Source of the DNA: an uncultured Collinsella sp.
Lineage (GTDB): Bacteria > Actinomycetota > Coriobacteriia > Coriobacteriales > Coriobacteriaceae
Assembly (NCBI GenBank): GCA_902475375.1
Contig: CABRZC010000033.1
Span: forward strand, 1-19,102
Reading direction: 5' to 3'
DNA length: 19,102 bases
Of this stretch, positions 1 to 6,175 are shown piece by piece (position 1 is the stretch's first letter; every line of letters begins with the position of its first letter). The position numbers and the translations under genes are program-made. The notes under the pieces were generated by a model. It ran no database searches and was not told where the DNA came from. It worked only from the letters and a program-made list of their open reading frames with translations.

Positions 1-684
1 GGCCTTAGCCTTGTCGATAACCTTCTGCGTCACGAAGATCTGCTGGACAACCTGCCAGGCAGAAGACACATCGTAGTACAGCAGAACGCCGACGGGCAGG
101 CTCCAGCCCATCCAAAGCATCATGACGGTCATGACGACGGCCATCATGCGCATGCTCTGGGCCTGCTGACCAGTCTGATTGCGAGACATATACAGCTGCG
201 GAATCAGGGTCAAGACAGCGAACAGAATCAGGCAAACCAGCGCAGGCAGCGCAACCATAAAGCCATCGGCAAAGGAAGCGCTCGGCGTGGTGGTAAGGTC
301 GGGCAGGATGTTGAAGAACGAGAACGTACCGTCGCTAAAGTAGTTCGGCAGGTTACGCAGCAACGTAAACAGGGCAAACAGGACAGGCATCTGGATCAAC
401 AGCGGCAGACAACCAGCCATAGGGTTGAACTTGTTCTCGCTGTAGAACTTCTGCATCTCCTCGGCCTGGCGCTGGGGATCGTCGGCATAGCGCTCCTGAA
501 TCTCGAGCATCTTAGGCTGCAGCACCTGCATGCGAGCTGTCGACTTGGTCGACTTGAGCATGAGCGGCGTCAGCAGCAGACGGATGATGACCACCAGGAT
601 GATGATGGACAGGCCCCAGTCGACCGCAAAGGTCTGGATGAGCTTGAGCAGCTCGAAAAGGATGTTAACGATCCAATCCCACAT
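1..684 (-). CDS. yidC: YidC/Oxa1-family membrane protein insertase (3' end beyond window)
   Basis: This is a membrane insertase that folds and inserts proteins into the cytoplasmic membrane, alone or with SecYEG. The 228 codons visible run open to the left edge, so the C-terminus is missing. The protein begins MWDWIVNILF, and the first strong membrane segment (about residues 20-45) ends in RLLLTPLMLKSTKS. Arg35 there matches the conserved positively charged groove residue of the family (inference by motif position). A cytoplasmic helical hairpin follows (about 50-85, QPKMLEIQERYADDPQRQ), then the NPMAGCLPLLIQMPVLFALF segment and further membrane helices to about residue 215. There is no large periplasmic P1 domain and no lipobox, so it is the short Gram-positive type. 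The ATG at 682-684 has a GGAGG Shine-Dalgarno sequence (complement of 694-698). It is the last visible gene of the rpmH-rnpA-yidD-yidC block. Confidence 0.96.
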   Translation of the reverse strand, partial: MWDWIVNILFELLKLIQTFAVDWGLSIIILVVIIRLLLTPLMLKSTKSTARMQVLQPKMLEIQERYADDPQRQAEEMQKFYSENKFNPMAGCLPLLIQMPVLFALFTLLRNLPNYFSDGTFSFFNILPDLTTTPSASFADGFMVALPALVCLILFAVLTLIPQLYMSRNQTGQQAQSMRMMAVVMTVMMLWMGWSLPVGVLLYYDVSSAWQVVQQIFVTQKVIDKAKA

Positions 685-713
685 GTAAGTTTTCCTCCGA
701 TAGCGAGTGCCCG

Positions 714-938
714 CTAGGGCACAGGGTCATAACCGCCGACGTGCAGGGGATTGCAGCGAGCGATGCGCCTCACGGCAAGCCAGCAGCCTCTCAAAACACC
801 GTACTTCTCAATCGCCTGAACGGCATATTGCGAGCACGTTGGGTAGTAAATGCAGGCGTCAGGTAATAAGGGCGAAATAACCTGTTGATATATGCGAATA
901 GGAGCGATGGCAACACGTCGCAAAACGTGATTGCTCAT
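714..938 (-). CDS. yidD: Membrane protein insertion efficiency factor YidD
   Basis: This 74-residue protein is a full-length YidD, a small membrane-associated factor that helps YidC-dependent insertion. The family hallmarks are present: an N-terminal amphipathic stretch (IAPIRIYQQVISPLLP), then the cysteine-containing core IYYPTCSQYA (about residues 30-39), a tryptophan in GCWLAVRRIARCNP, and the C-terminal GGYDPVP. The start codon overlaps the rnpA stop by 4 bp (935-938), which implies translational coupling. The gene sits between rnpA and yidC, as in most bacteria. Confidence 0.96.
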   Translation of the reverse strand: MSNHVLRRVAIAPIRIYQQVISPLLPDACIYYPTCSQYAVQAIEKYGVLRGCWLAVRRIARCNPLHVGGYDPVP

Positions 939-1273
939 CGCTCCTCCCCGGCAACGCCGGCGCGTTTCATAAGCGAACGCAATGCCTTGTCCATCTCCTG
1001 CGGCGAGGAGATCCTCGTCTTGGGAGTCGCGAACAAGATGATGTCATAACCCGCAACGGGAAATCCGCAGCTGCGGGCGGCCTCGCGCATCACACGCTTA
1101 GAACGGTTGCGCACGACTGCACAACCGAGCCGTTTAGCACCAACGAAGGCGACCCTTCCGGAGTCGCCTTCGCCAACCGATTCACATATGGTCATTCGAA
1201 TCAGAGGGTGATTGAAACGACGCCCCTGACTGAACACATGCTCGAAATCTTGCCGAGACTTAATAGTCTTCAT
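935..1273 (-). CDS. rnpA: Ribonuclease P protein component
   Basis: This is the protein subunit of RNase P, which together with the catalytic RNA matures the 5' ends of tRNAs. At 112 residues it has normal length. The family signature is visible as GAKRLGCAVVRNRSKRVMREA (about residues 45-65), the RNA-binding RNR motif, and the N-terminal helix SRQDFEHVFSQGRRF that opens the fold. The C-terminal YDIILFATP strand followed by the final helix is also typical. The ATG at 1271-1273 lies 20 bp after the rpmH stop. I see no good Shine-Dalgarno sequence, so translation probably depends on coupling to rpmH. Confidence 0.96.
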   Translation of the reverse strand: MKTIKSRQDFEHVFSQGRRFNHPLIRMTICESVGEGDSGRVAFVGAKRLGCAVVRNRSKRVMREAARSCGFPVAGYDIILFATPKTRISSPQEMDKALRSLMKRAGVAGEER

Positions 1274-1293
1274 GCGAGATGTGTGTATCGCTG

Positions 1294-1428
1294 CTAGACA
1301 GTGAGACGCTTGCGGCCCTTGGCGCGGCGACGGGCGAGCACGGCACGACCACCCTTGGTGGCCATACGGGCACGGAAGCCATGGGTCTTGGCACGCTTAC
1401 GCTTATTAGGCTGATACGTACGCTTCAT
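1294..1428 (-). CDS. rpmH: 50S ribosomal protein L34
   Basis: This 44-residue, very basic protein starts MKRTYQPNKRKRAKTHGF and ends RAKGRKRLTV, which is diagnostic of L34, a component of the large ribosomal subunit. The start is the ATG at 1426-1428 rather than an in-frame upstream ATG: it is preceded by a clear AGGAGG and the protein then has exactly the family length. It is the first gene of the leftward block, read from the promoter at 1501-1530 through a leader containing a perfect 7-bp hairpin. Confidence 0.98.
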   Translation of the reverse strand: MKRTYQPNKRKRAKTHGFRARMATKGGRAVLARRRAKGRKRLTV

Positions 1429-1456
1429 CTTAAGTTCCTCCTGCTGCATTTCGAGT

Positions 1457-1474
1457 GTCCGCGGGAGCGCGGAC
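1457..1474 (-). promoter_or_regulatory. Stem-loop in the rpmH leader
   Basis: GTCCGCG and CGCGGAC form a perfect 7-bp GC-rich stem around a 4-nt loop, between the rpmH promoter and its ribosome binding site. No T-run follows on either strand, so it is not a standard terminator. It could stabilise the transcript or mediate autoregulation, but that is inference. Confidence 0.6.
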
Positions 1475-1500
1475 GCAGATATAGACACGTGAGCTTGAAG

Positions 1501-1530
1501 ATTGTAGGGAAATCAATGTTCAAATGTCAA
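1501..1530 (-). promoter_or_regulatory. Promoter of the rpmH-rnpA-yidD-yidC block
   Basis: Read on the minus strand, there is a perfect -35 TTGACA (complement of 1525-1530), an 18-bp spacer and TACAAT as -10 (complement of 1501-1506). The start of transcription would fall near 1494, giving a leader of roughly 65 nt before rpmH. This is one of the two best sigma-70-type promoters in the window. Confidence 0.8.
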
Positions 1531-1605
1531 GAAATCAAAGGTGAAAGGTTGCGTAGTTCACACGGTTCCGCCATAAGCTCAACCGAAATTTGCGCCGCAT
1601 TACAA

Positions 1606-1760
1606 CTTTTCACGATATTTCATCGAGTTTTCAACAGGTCATGTTGGCAATGTTGAGAACTTTTCGCCCGTTTTCCAAAGTTTTCAACAGGTTTTGAAAA
1701 GTTGTCGAAAGATGAGAAACATTGCACGGTGAGCTACTATTTGTTCGAAACCTTTTGAAA
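1606..1760. other. oriC-like DnaA-box cluster, upstream part
   Basis: The 345-bp gap between rpmH and the next gene is AT-richer than its surroundings and holds repeated DnaA-box-like sequences. The 13-mer GTTTTCAACAGGT occurs at 1627-1639 and again at 1680-1692. GTTCTCAACA is at 1651-1660 on the minus strand, and weaker relatives occur at 1670-1679 and 1742-1751. The core TTTTCAACA differs from the classical TTATCCACA at two positions. The segment 1677-1698 recurs with two mismatches at 4900-4921 beyond dnaA, which ties the two intergenic regions together. The stretch also starts divergent transcription. Calling it part of oriC rests on its position and on these repeats. Confidence 0.75.
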
Positions 1761-1773
1761 GATTGCGAGCGGC

Positions 1774-3102
1774 ATGTCTGACGACTTTTACACCATGGTC
1801 GATTCCGGAGACCCGGCACCCGACAACGAGCACATCAACGGCGTGCGCGAAAAGCGTGGCGAGGAAGAGCAAGCTGCCGCGAAAACGCAGACTGCCATGT
1901 ATGCCGCACGCATCGCGGTCTATGACGACATGCTGTCGACGCCGCGCGTCATCGTCATCGAACCTAAGGACGTGCGCACCTATCTGGAAGAGACAACCAA
2001 CACCGTCTACCAGTGCATGAAAGAACAGGGCGGGCACATCTCGCTCATGGTTATCCGCGAGATTGTCGAAAACTTTATCCACGCCCACTTTGCAGAGCCC
2101 ATCATCTCGATTCTCGACGGGGGCGATACCATCCGCTTTGCCGATCAGGGTCCGGGCATCGACGACAAAGAGCGTGCCTTCGATTTTGGCGTAACCAGCG
2201 CAAACAGCAAGATGAAACGGTATATCCGCGGTACCGGCGCCGGGTTTCCCATGGTACAGGAGTACTTGGAAAACGCCGGCGGCGCCGTCTCCATCGAGGA
2301 CAACATGGGCAACGGCACCGTCGTGACGGTAAGTCTGAACCCCAAGCGCGTGCAGGAAATCGAGCGCGCCGGAGGGCGAGGGGCCGCCGTGCGCCCCGAG
2401 ACGGAGCAGCCGGCGTATCCCCTATCCAGCACGTTTGCACAGCAGCCCGTGGCGCAGCAGATGCAGCAGCCTGGAAGTTTTCCCATGCAAGACCCCCAGA
2501 CACCGCTGGGCAACCCAGTGCAAAACATGCCGGAGGGCATAGGCTCGGCGGGTCTGGACACAAGCGTCGCGCAGCAGACGGCGGCCATGCCAAACGTCCA
2601 GCAAATGGGCTACCAACCGTACCCCCAAGAGTATCCTCCCCAATATATGCCGCAGCAGGGATATGCCCAGCCGTATCCGCAGCAGTATCCTCAGGGATAT
2701 CAGCAGCCGTATCAGCAGATGCTGCAGGGGCAATTTAACCCTTGGGCCCAGCAGATGCCGCCGCAGCCTTACCAACAGTGGCCGCAAAGTTTTCAACAAC
2801 AGTTGCCGCCCATACAGAGTTCTCAACAACCAGCAGCTCAAATGATGTATCCTAGTGCGGCGAATCAATACGCACAACCGCAGTCGGACGTGTTTGTAAG
2901 CGAACGCGGCAACGCTGCATTGGGGTATCTAGCCCAACATCAAGAGTGCGGCGCAACGGACTTGGCGCGGGCGTTTGGAAACTCCGCACCCACCTGGTCG
3001 CGCACGCTCAACGATTTGGCACAGGCGGGCTTGGTAATCAAACATGGGCAGAAATACCATCTGACCGAAATTGGAAGCGCTCGCGTGCGGGCTCAGGCTT
3101 AA
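1774..3102 (+). CDS. GHKL-type ATP-binding protein with Q/P/Y-rich linker and C-terminal winged helix
   Basis: I do not recognise a named family for this 442-residue protein, but three parts are clear. Residues about 55-190 look like a histidine-kinase/SpoIIAB-type (GHKL) ATP-binding domain: N-box EIVENFIHAH (96-105), G1 box DQGPGI (124-129), G2 box RGTGAGFPMV (152-161) and a final GTVVTVSL strand (181-188). There is no dimerisation/phospho-acceptor domain and no membrane segment, so it is not an ordinary sensor kinase. Residues about 211-371 are a low-complexity linker rich in Gln, Pro, Tyr and Met (repeats such as QQPYQQ and YPQQYPQGYQ). Residues about 377-442 resemble a winged-helix DNA-binding domain (ATDLARAFGNSAPTWSRTLNDLAQAGLV, then a wing). 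The ATG at 1774 has only a weak ribosome site. The gene ends 15 bp before dnaA and is probably cotranscribed with it, so a role in controlling initiation is plausible but unproven. Confidence 0.85.
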   Translation: MSDDFYTMVDSGDPAPDNEHINGVREKRGEEEQAAAKTQTAMYAARIAVYDDMLSTPRVIVIEPKDVRTYLEETTNTVYQCMKEQGGHISLMVIREIVENFIHAHFAEPIISILDGGDTIRFADQGPGIDDKERAFDFGVTSANSKMKRYIRGTGAGFPMVQEYLENAGGAVSIEDNMGNGTVVTVSLNPKRVQEIERAGGRGAAVRPETEQPAYPLSSTFAQQPVAQQMQQPGSFPMQDPQTPLGNPVQNMPEGIGSAGLDTSVAQQTAAMPNVQQMGYQPYPQEYPPQYMPQQGYAQPYPQQYPQGYQQPYQQMLQGQFNPWAQQMPPQPYQQWPQSFQQQLPPIQSSQQPAAQMMYPSAANQYAQPQSDVFVSERGNAALGYLAQHQECGATDLARAFGNSAPTWSRTLNDLAQAGLVIKHGQKYHLTEIGSARVRAQA

Positions 3103-3117
3103 GGAACGGGAGAAACA

Positions 3118-4824
3118 GTGGACGAGGAAGCAAGCATCATCCTGGGGGATGCCATCGCCTTTTGCCAGCGCGACGGCCAAGATGCGCGCCTCATCAACAT
3201 GCTGGGGCAATCGCGCGCCGTGAGCCTGACCGAGGACACCTTGACGATTGAGGCCCCCTCACGATTTGCCATCGCTCAGCTTAAAAAGCATCAGCCGACC
3301 ATCGAGGCGTACCTGGAAGAGATCGCCTTTGCACCGATTGCGCTCAACATCGTGGCACCACAGGGCTCCGCGGCAGATAACGCCGCGCCCGCGGCACCCG
3401 TCGTCCCCCCGGCGGCACCAGCTACCACCACAGTGTCGGCTCCCGAGCACCAAATCGGCGATGTTTCCCGTGAAACCATGCCCGCCGCACCAACGGCAGC
3501 AATTCCTATGCCCGCTGCCACACACATGCCTATCGCGCACGACGCAACACCAGGCGAGGATTCGGGCATCGCAATCAAAAACACGCTTTCGGCCGACGAT
3601 TTCCGCCGCATGATGAACCAGATGAAGGGCGGGGCGCCTGCAAAGAGTGCAAAACCAGCCTCCACATCGCCCACGAGCGTCCCCGCAGCTGCGGCACCGA
3701 TCGAGCAGAACACCGATGGCGCGCCGCTCGCGGCCAACTCGAAATTCACCTTCGAAAACTTTGTCTACGGCCCAGAAAACAGCCATGCCTATCGCTCGGC
3801 CCTCAAGTTTGCCGCGCTCGCGGACGAACGCGGCACATGCACATCCCTGTTCATCTATGGCAAATCGGGGCTGGGCAAGACCCATCTGTTGCTCGCCATC
3901 AAAAACGAACTCGCCGAAAAGTCGCCCGAGATCAAGGTAAAGTACGCCAACTCACAGGCGTACCTCGATGACCTGATGACGGAGTTCGACCGCCAAAAGA
4001 AGAGCAATGCCCCCATCATGCAGGCATACCACGACGTGGACGTGCTCATCATCGACGACATTCAAAACATCATCGGCAAGCGCGCGAGCGTGGACTACTT
4101 CTTCCAGCTCATGGACGAGTTTATCCGCAACAACAAAAAAGTCGTCATCGCAGCCGACCGTGCGCCCAAAGACCTGAGCATGGACGAGCGCCTTACCAGC
4201 CGTTTTAATGCCGGTATGCTCTGTTTGGTGGCGGAGCCCAGCTACGAGATGAAATACAAGATCTTGCAGCGCTACTACGAGAACACGATAGCCGCCGCAC
4301 CCGAGGCGGGTGACGACTCGCTGCTGGCGGCCTATGGCGGCGATGGTGGGCATCTGACCGACGAGCACTTTAAGCACATGGCAGAAGTCTCGGGAACCAA
4401 CATTCGCGAACTCGAGAGCTTTTGCGAACGCTGCGCCGGCGAGGCAGGAGACCGCGAACGCGAGGGCAGCGAGCTCAGTTTCGACGACATCGACGCCATC
4501 GCAAGCCAGTACTTCGATACGTCGGCCAAAAAGATCAACGTGCAGACGGTCCAGTCTGTCATTGAAGAGCAGTACGGCGTGACGCACGAGGAGCTCATCG
4601 GTCCGCGCCGCAACGCCAACATAGCCAAAGCCCGCCATATCGCCATATATCTGGCCATCGAGATGTGCGAGATGACGACTACGGCGGTGGGCGCGGAGTT
4701 TGGCAACCGCAACCACTCAACCGTCAGTACGAGCTATAAAAAGGTTCAGAAGATGATTCAGGAAGACCGCACCATAACCGAGGATCTCAAGTCGCTGCGA
4801 GATAAAATAACACTGCGCTCGTAG
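3118..4824 (+). CDS. dnaA: Chromosomal replication initiator protein DnaA
   Basis: DnaA is the AAA+ initiator that binds DnaA boxes at oriC and melts the origin. The GTG start at 3118 follows GGAACGGGAG. Domain I spans about residues 1-80. A long Ala/Pro-rich domain II linker (about 81-205) is followed by the AAA+ domain, which begins FTFENFVYGPENSHAY. Walker A is GKSGLGKTH (248-256), Walker B LIIDDIQNI (310-318), the arginine-finger region LTSRFNAG (359-366), and sensor II is in TNIRELES (427-434). The C-terminal DNA-binding domain carries the DnaA signature RHIAIYLAIEM and VGAEFGNRNHSTV (506-536). By eye, about 19 extra residues (391-410, AAAPEAGDD and GGDGG) sit in the AAA+ lid compared with E. 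coli DnaA. At 568 residues it is longer than average because of the linker and this insert. Confidence 0.98.
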   Translation: MDEEASIILGDAIAFCQRDGQDARLINMLGQSRAVSLTEDTLTIEAPSRFAIAQLKKHQPTIEAYLEEIAFAPIALNIVAPQGSAADNAAPAAPVVPPAAPATTTVSAPEHQIGDVSRETMPAAPTAAIPMPAATHMPIAHDATPGEDSGIAIKNTLSADDFRRMMNQMKGGAPAKSAKPASTSPTSVPAAAAPIEQNTDGAPLAANSKFTFENFVYGPENSHAYRSALKFAALADERGTCTSLFIYGKSGLGKTHLLLAIKNELAEKSPEIKVKYANSQAYLDDLMTEFDRQKKSNAPIMQAYHDVDVLIIDDIQNIIGKRASVDYFFQLMDEFIRNNKKVVIAADRAPKDLSMDERLTSRFNAGMLCLVAEPSYEMKYKILQRYYENTIAAAPEAGDDSLLAAYGGDGGHLTDEHFKHMAEVSGTNIRELESFCERCAGEAGDREREGSELSFDDIDAIASQYFDTSAKKINVQTVQSVIEEQYGVTHEELIGPRRNANIAKARHIAIYLAIEMCEMTTTAVGAEFGNRNHSTVSTSYKKVQKMIQEDRTITEDLKSLRDKITLRS

Positions 4825-5062
4825 GGAAATAGAGACACCTGTTGAAAACTTGTCGAAACGCCGGGCATAACATGTCTAAAACTCGCCACAAGGCGATGAA
4901 AAGTTTTCCGCAGGTTTTGAACGTGGAAAACACGGTCGGTTGCGCACAGGGCGCTGTCGATTCTCTTTTTGGGGTTGACCAGCGCTTTTGGGAGTAATCA
5001 ACAGTTTCGTCAGTGCTATTACTATTATTAAGATATTTATATCTATAGAAAGGTATTAAAAG
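4825..5062. other. oriC-like region between dnaA and dnaN (DnaA boxes plus unwinding tract)
   Basis: This 238-bp gap carries DnaA-box-like sequences: GTTTTCAACAGGT on the minus strand (4837-4849), identical to the two upstream copies; GTTTTCCGCAGGT (4903-4915); GTTTTCCACG on the minus strand (4922-4931); and TAATCAACA (4995-5003). After the last box comes a strongly AT-rich stretch (about 5016-5060) with a trinucleotide repeat and the palindrome AGATAT-TT-ATATCT (5031-5044). The order of boxes followed by AT-rich DNA next to dnaN resembles the B. subtilis unwinding site, which lies in the same place. The dnaN promoter is probably also here, but I cannot place it with confidence. Confidence 0.75.
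5016..5030 (-). promoter_or_regulatory. DnaA-trio-like repeat of the origin unwinding element
   Basis: The plus strand reads CTA-TTA-CTA-TTA-TTA, so the complementary strand read 3' to 5' is GAT-AAT-GAT-AAT-AAT. This matches five consecutive units of the DnaA-trio pattern (3'-[G/A]AT-5') that guides DnaA onto single-stranded DNA in B. subtilis. It starts 12 nt after the DnaA-box-like TAATCAACA at 4995-5003, the expected order of box, short spacer and trios. Functional assignment is by analogy. Confidence 0.6.
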
Positions 5063-6166
5063 ATGAAGTTCACCGTCAGCCAAAGCTCGCTCACGCAAGC
5101 CATCGGCGTCGTTATGAAAGGCGTCGCTTCGGCATCTACCCTTCCCATCCTGTCGGGCGTGCTCGTTAAGGCGCAGGACGGCATCTTGGAATTCCAAACC
5201 TCTAACTACACCATCTCGATTCGTCATCGCATTGCCGCGCATGTCGAAGAAGAGGGCGAGATGGTGATTCCCTGCAAGATGCTCTCGAACATTACGAAGA
5301 CCCTTCCCGACGCCCCGGTTACCTTTGAGCTCTCGGAGCGTCAGGTGCTGATCGGATGCGAGAAGAGCTCCTTCCGCCTCAACACGCTCGACGCCAACGA
5401 TTTCCCCGAGTTCCCCGCCTATGCCATCGAAAGTGCGGTGGAGCTCCCGACCGATATCCTGTCCGAGATGGTCGGCCGCGTGTGGCGCGTCACTTCGACT
5501 GATAAGGCCCGCCCCATCCTGGGAGGCGTGCACATGAAGGTCGAGAACAACACCGTGCGCCTGGTGGCAACCGACTCCTTCCGTCTGGCTGTATGCGACA
5601 CCCAGGTCGAGACCTCGACGCTCGAGGGGTCCTTTGAGCTCAACGTTCCGGCCGACGCCTTCAACGACGCCCTGAGCATCATGGCCAGCCAGGCGACCAT
5701 CATGATCGGCGCCGCGGACACCCAGGTTGTCTTTGAGGCCGGCAACACCACCTACGTGTCGCGCCGTATCGAGGGCGTGTACCCCAACTACAAGCAGCTC
5801 ATCCCCGATTCGTGCGTGACGAGCGTCAAGATCGACGTGGCGGCTTTTAATGCCGCCCTCAAGCGCGTGGCGGTCATCGCGAGCGCGAACCCCGCAGTCA
5901 AGTTCGAGATCGATGTCGAGAACGGCCAGATGGGCCTGTCCTCCATCTCCAATGACCAGGATCTGGCGCAGGAGACAATCGATGTCGAGGCCGAGGGCGA
6001 GTCGGGCACCATCGCCTTTAACTACCACTACATCTTTGGCTGCCTCAATGCCCTATCCAAGGAGAAGGAGATCACGCTGGAGCTCAAGAGCTACTCGCAG
6101 GCGGGTATCTTTAAGTCCTACGACAAGATCAACTATCTGTACCTGGTCATGCCGGTTCGCATCTAG
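5063..6166 (+). CDS. dnaN: DNA polymerase III beta subunit (sliding clamp)
   Basis: DnaN is the ring-shaped processivity clamp that holds replicative polymerase and repair proteins on DNA. The 367-residue length fits three repeated clamp domains (about 1-125, 126-245 and 246-367). It opens MKFTVSQSSLTQAIGVVMKG with the typical TLPILSGVLVKA strand (26-37) and ends in YLVMPVRI, matching the conserved C-terminal strand that lines the client-binding pocket. The start has a GAAAGG ribosome site at about 5048-5053. It lies after the putative unwinding region, and recF starts 9 bp after its stop, so the two are cotranscribed. Confidence 0.98.
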   Translation: MKFTVSQSSLTQAIGVVMKGVASASTLPILSGVLVKAQDGILEFQTSNYTISIRHRIAAHVEEEGEMVIPCKMLSNITKTLPDAPVTFELSERQVLIGCEKSSFRLNTLDANDFPEFPAYAIESAVELPTDILSEMVGRVWRVTSTDKARPILGGVHMKVENNTVRLVATDSFRLAVCDTQVETSTLEGSFELNVPADAFNDALSIMASQATIMIGAADTQVVFEAGNTTYVSRRIEGVYPNYKQLIPDSCVTSVKIDVAAFNAALKRVAVIASANPAVKFEIDVENGQMGLSSISNDQDLAQETIDVEAEGESGTIAFNYHYIFGCLNALSKEKEITLELKSYSQAGIFKSYDKINYLYLVMPVRI

Positions 6167-6175
6167 CGCTGCGCC

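Noticed and set aside
1294..1488. Longer 64-residue start for L34
   Set aside because: The upstream ATG would include the leader hairpin and the ribosome site; L34 is nearly always about 44-47 residues and MKRTYQP is its conserved start.
1279..1656. 125-codon plus-strand frame opposite rpmH
   Set aside because: It covers rpmH antisense and continues through the DnaA-box cluster, with no domain and an unlikely start context.
2641..2780. Gln/Pro/Tyr codon repeats as a CRISPR array or tandem repeat locus
   Set aside because: The repetition is irregular, in frame and part of a continuous protein; there are no regular repeats and spacers. No CRISPR array was seen anywhere in the window.
4975..5000. 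TTGACC plus TAATCA as the dnaN promoter
   Set aside because: The spacing is only 14 bp, too short for a sigma-70 promoter; I left the dnaN promoter unplaced.
4787..6028. 413-codon open frame on the minus strand across dnaN and the origin region
   Set aside because: It is antisense to dnaN and runs through the DnaA-box region; no ribosome site or domain is visible.
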